A stretch of 64,000 bases of DNA from Punica granatum. Taxonomy: Eukaryota; Streptophyta; Magnoliopsida; Myrtales; Lythraceae. Under the pieces are notes generated by a model, which made no database searches, had not been told where the DNA came from, and saw only the letters and a program-made list of their open reading frames with translations. A program made the position numbers and the translations under genes. The stretch is taken from assembly GCF_007655135.1 (NCBI RefSeq), contig NC_045131.1:7440001-7504000 (forward strand). Direction: 5' to 3'. Positions 63,701 to 64,000 of the stretch are shown piece after piece. Numbering within the stretch: the first letter of the stretch is position 1; every line of letters begins with the position of its first letter.

Positions 63701-63864
63701 TTTTCACTGCGAAGCTTCTCAAGGAAGCTTGCCCTCCTTACACAGCAGAACGCAACGCTGTGCCGATTCTTCAATTAGGGTTTCAGAATTGGGTCGCAGT
63801 TGAAGCTCTCGCTGCAAATTCGAATGCACTTCAGTTGCTTCCCCTGTCAAGCTCCGCCCTCAGA

Positions 63865-63929
63865 ATGAAGAAAACGGGTCGGAAGTCTTCAATTGCTTTC
63901 TCTGAAGTTCGGAGTTCGGTAGTTCTGCT

Positions 63930-63972
<43 letters not shown>

Positions 63973-64000
63973 CCAATTTGCTACTAAAGAGTGTAAAGAA
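63865..64000 (+). CDS. Possible first exon of a gene cut by the window edge
   Basis: The ATG at 63865 opens MKKTGRKSSIAFSEVRSS, a basic start, after leader-like sequence containing TTAGGGTTTCAGAATTGGG, typical of plant leaders. A possible donor (TTCGGTAGTT) at 63919 is followed by a CT tract, which suits an intron. The same frame is open upstream to 63652, so the start is not certain. Too little is visible to name the product. Confidence 0.35.
63934..63969 (+). repeat. CT microsatellite at the right edge
   Basis: About 18 TC units, probably at the 5' end of the first intron or in the leader of the gene that starts at the window edge. Confidence 0.95.

Larger units (their letters stand above)
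58824..63864. other. AT-rich repeat region and promoter of the right-edge gene
   Basis: Contains a MITE at 59.5 kb, a degenerate Helitron-like hairpin at 63.2 kb and AT tracts. A tRNA-like patch at about 62790-62850 (AAGTTTGAAACCTCGTAAAG) may be another SINE fragment. From 63600 the sequence changes to a promoter-like and leader-like composition. No coding gene was recognised between 58.9 and 63.8 kb. Confidence 0.4.

Noticed and set aside
63652..63987. 111-codon frame across the right edge as a complete gene
   Set aside because: It runs through promoter-like and leader-like sequence including the E2F-like site and ends in a translated CT repeat; only the ATG at 63865 is a plausible start.

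Overview
This window is nuclear DNA from a flowering plant, most likely a eudicot. Nearly every gene is split by GT-AG introns with AT-rich intron and intergenic sequence, several proteins carry chloroplast transit peptides, and the products are plant-specific families (CrRLK1L receptor kinase, STN8 kinase, group III WRKY, ATL RING-H2 protein, vacuolar sorting receptor, FAX protein). I cannot name the species from sequence alone.

Layout, left to right. 0-5 kb: two complete tandem ubiquitin-conjugating enzyme (E2) genes on +, identical in exon structure (70/128/105/144 bp, 148 aa). 6-9 kb: an h-type (H9-like) thioredoxin on +, first coding exon unresolved. 10-13 kb: an intronless FERONIA-type receptor kinase on -. 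13-17 kb: AT-rich intergenic DNA with a MITE, a SINE-like element and a 75-bp triplicated repeat. 17-22.3 kb: two chloroplast-protein genes diverge from a 414-bp promoter containing a perfect G-box: STN8 protein kinase (-) and a PRC-barrel-like protein (+). 22.9-24 kb: a small coiled-coil protein with a KEN box (+). 24-30 kb: transposon-rich, gene-free DNA. 30-35.6 kb: an ALA1-type P4-ATPase lipid flippase (+), preceded by a run of 30 G. 37-38.5 kb: a group III WRKY factor (-). 42-43 kb: a DUF599 membrane protein (-). 44.5-48.3 kb: a 13-exon vacuolar sorting receptor (+). 49-51.3 kb: a FAX3-like plastid fatty-acid export protein (-), convergent with the receptor gene. 51-58 kb: repeats. 58.2-58.8 kb: an intronless ATL RING-H2 E3 ligase (+). 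59-63.6 kb: AT-rich repeats. At the right edge a promoter with an E2F-like site precedes the probable start of another gene.

The genes do not form a pathway; this is ordinary eukaryotic gene order. Local relationships are the tandem E2 pair, the shared STN8/PRC-barrel promoter, and an E2/E3 co-occurrence that is probably coincidental. The most notable unannotated structure is a set of at least four foldback (long terminal inverted repeat) elements at about 24.7, 39.5, 53.6 and 57.2 kb. All have AT-rich arms around a GC-rich core carrying repeated variants of a CCCCAATCGGGG-like motif. I found no rRNA, intact tRNA or CRISPR array, and no strong case for a novel multi-gene system. Exon coordinates were joined by hand from reading frame and splice signals; each total is an exact multiple of three.
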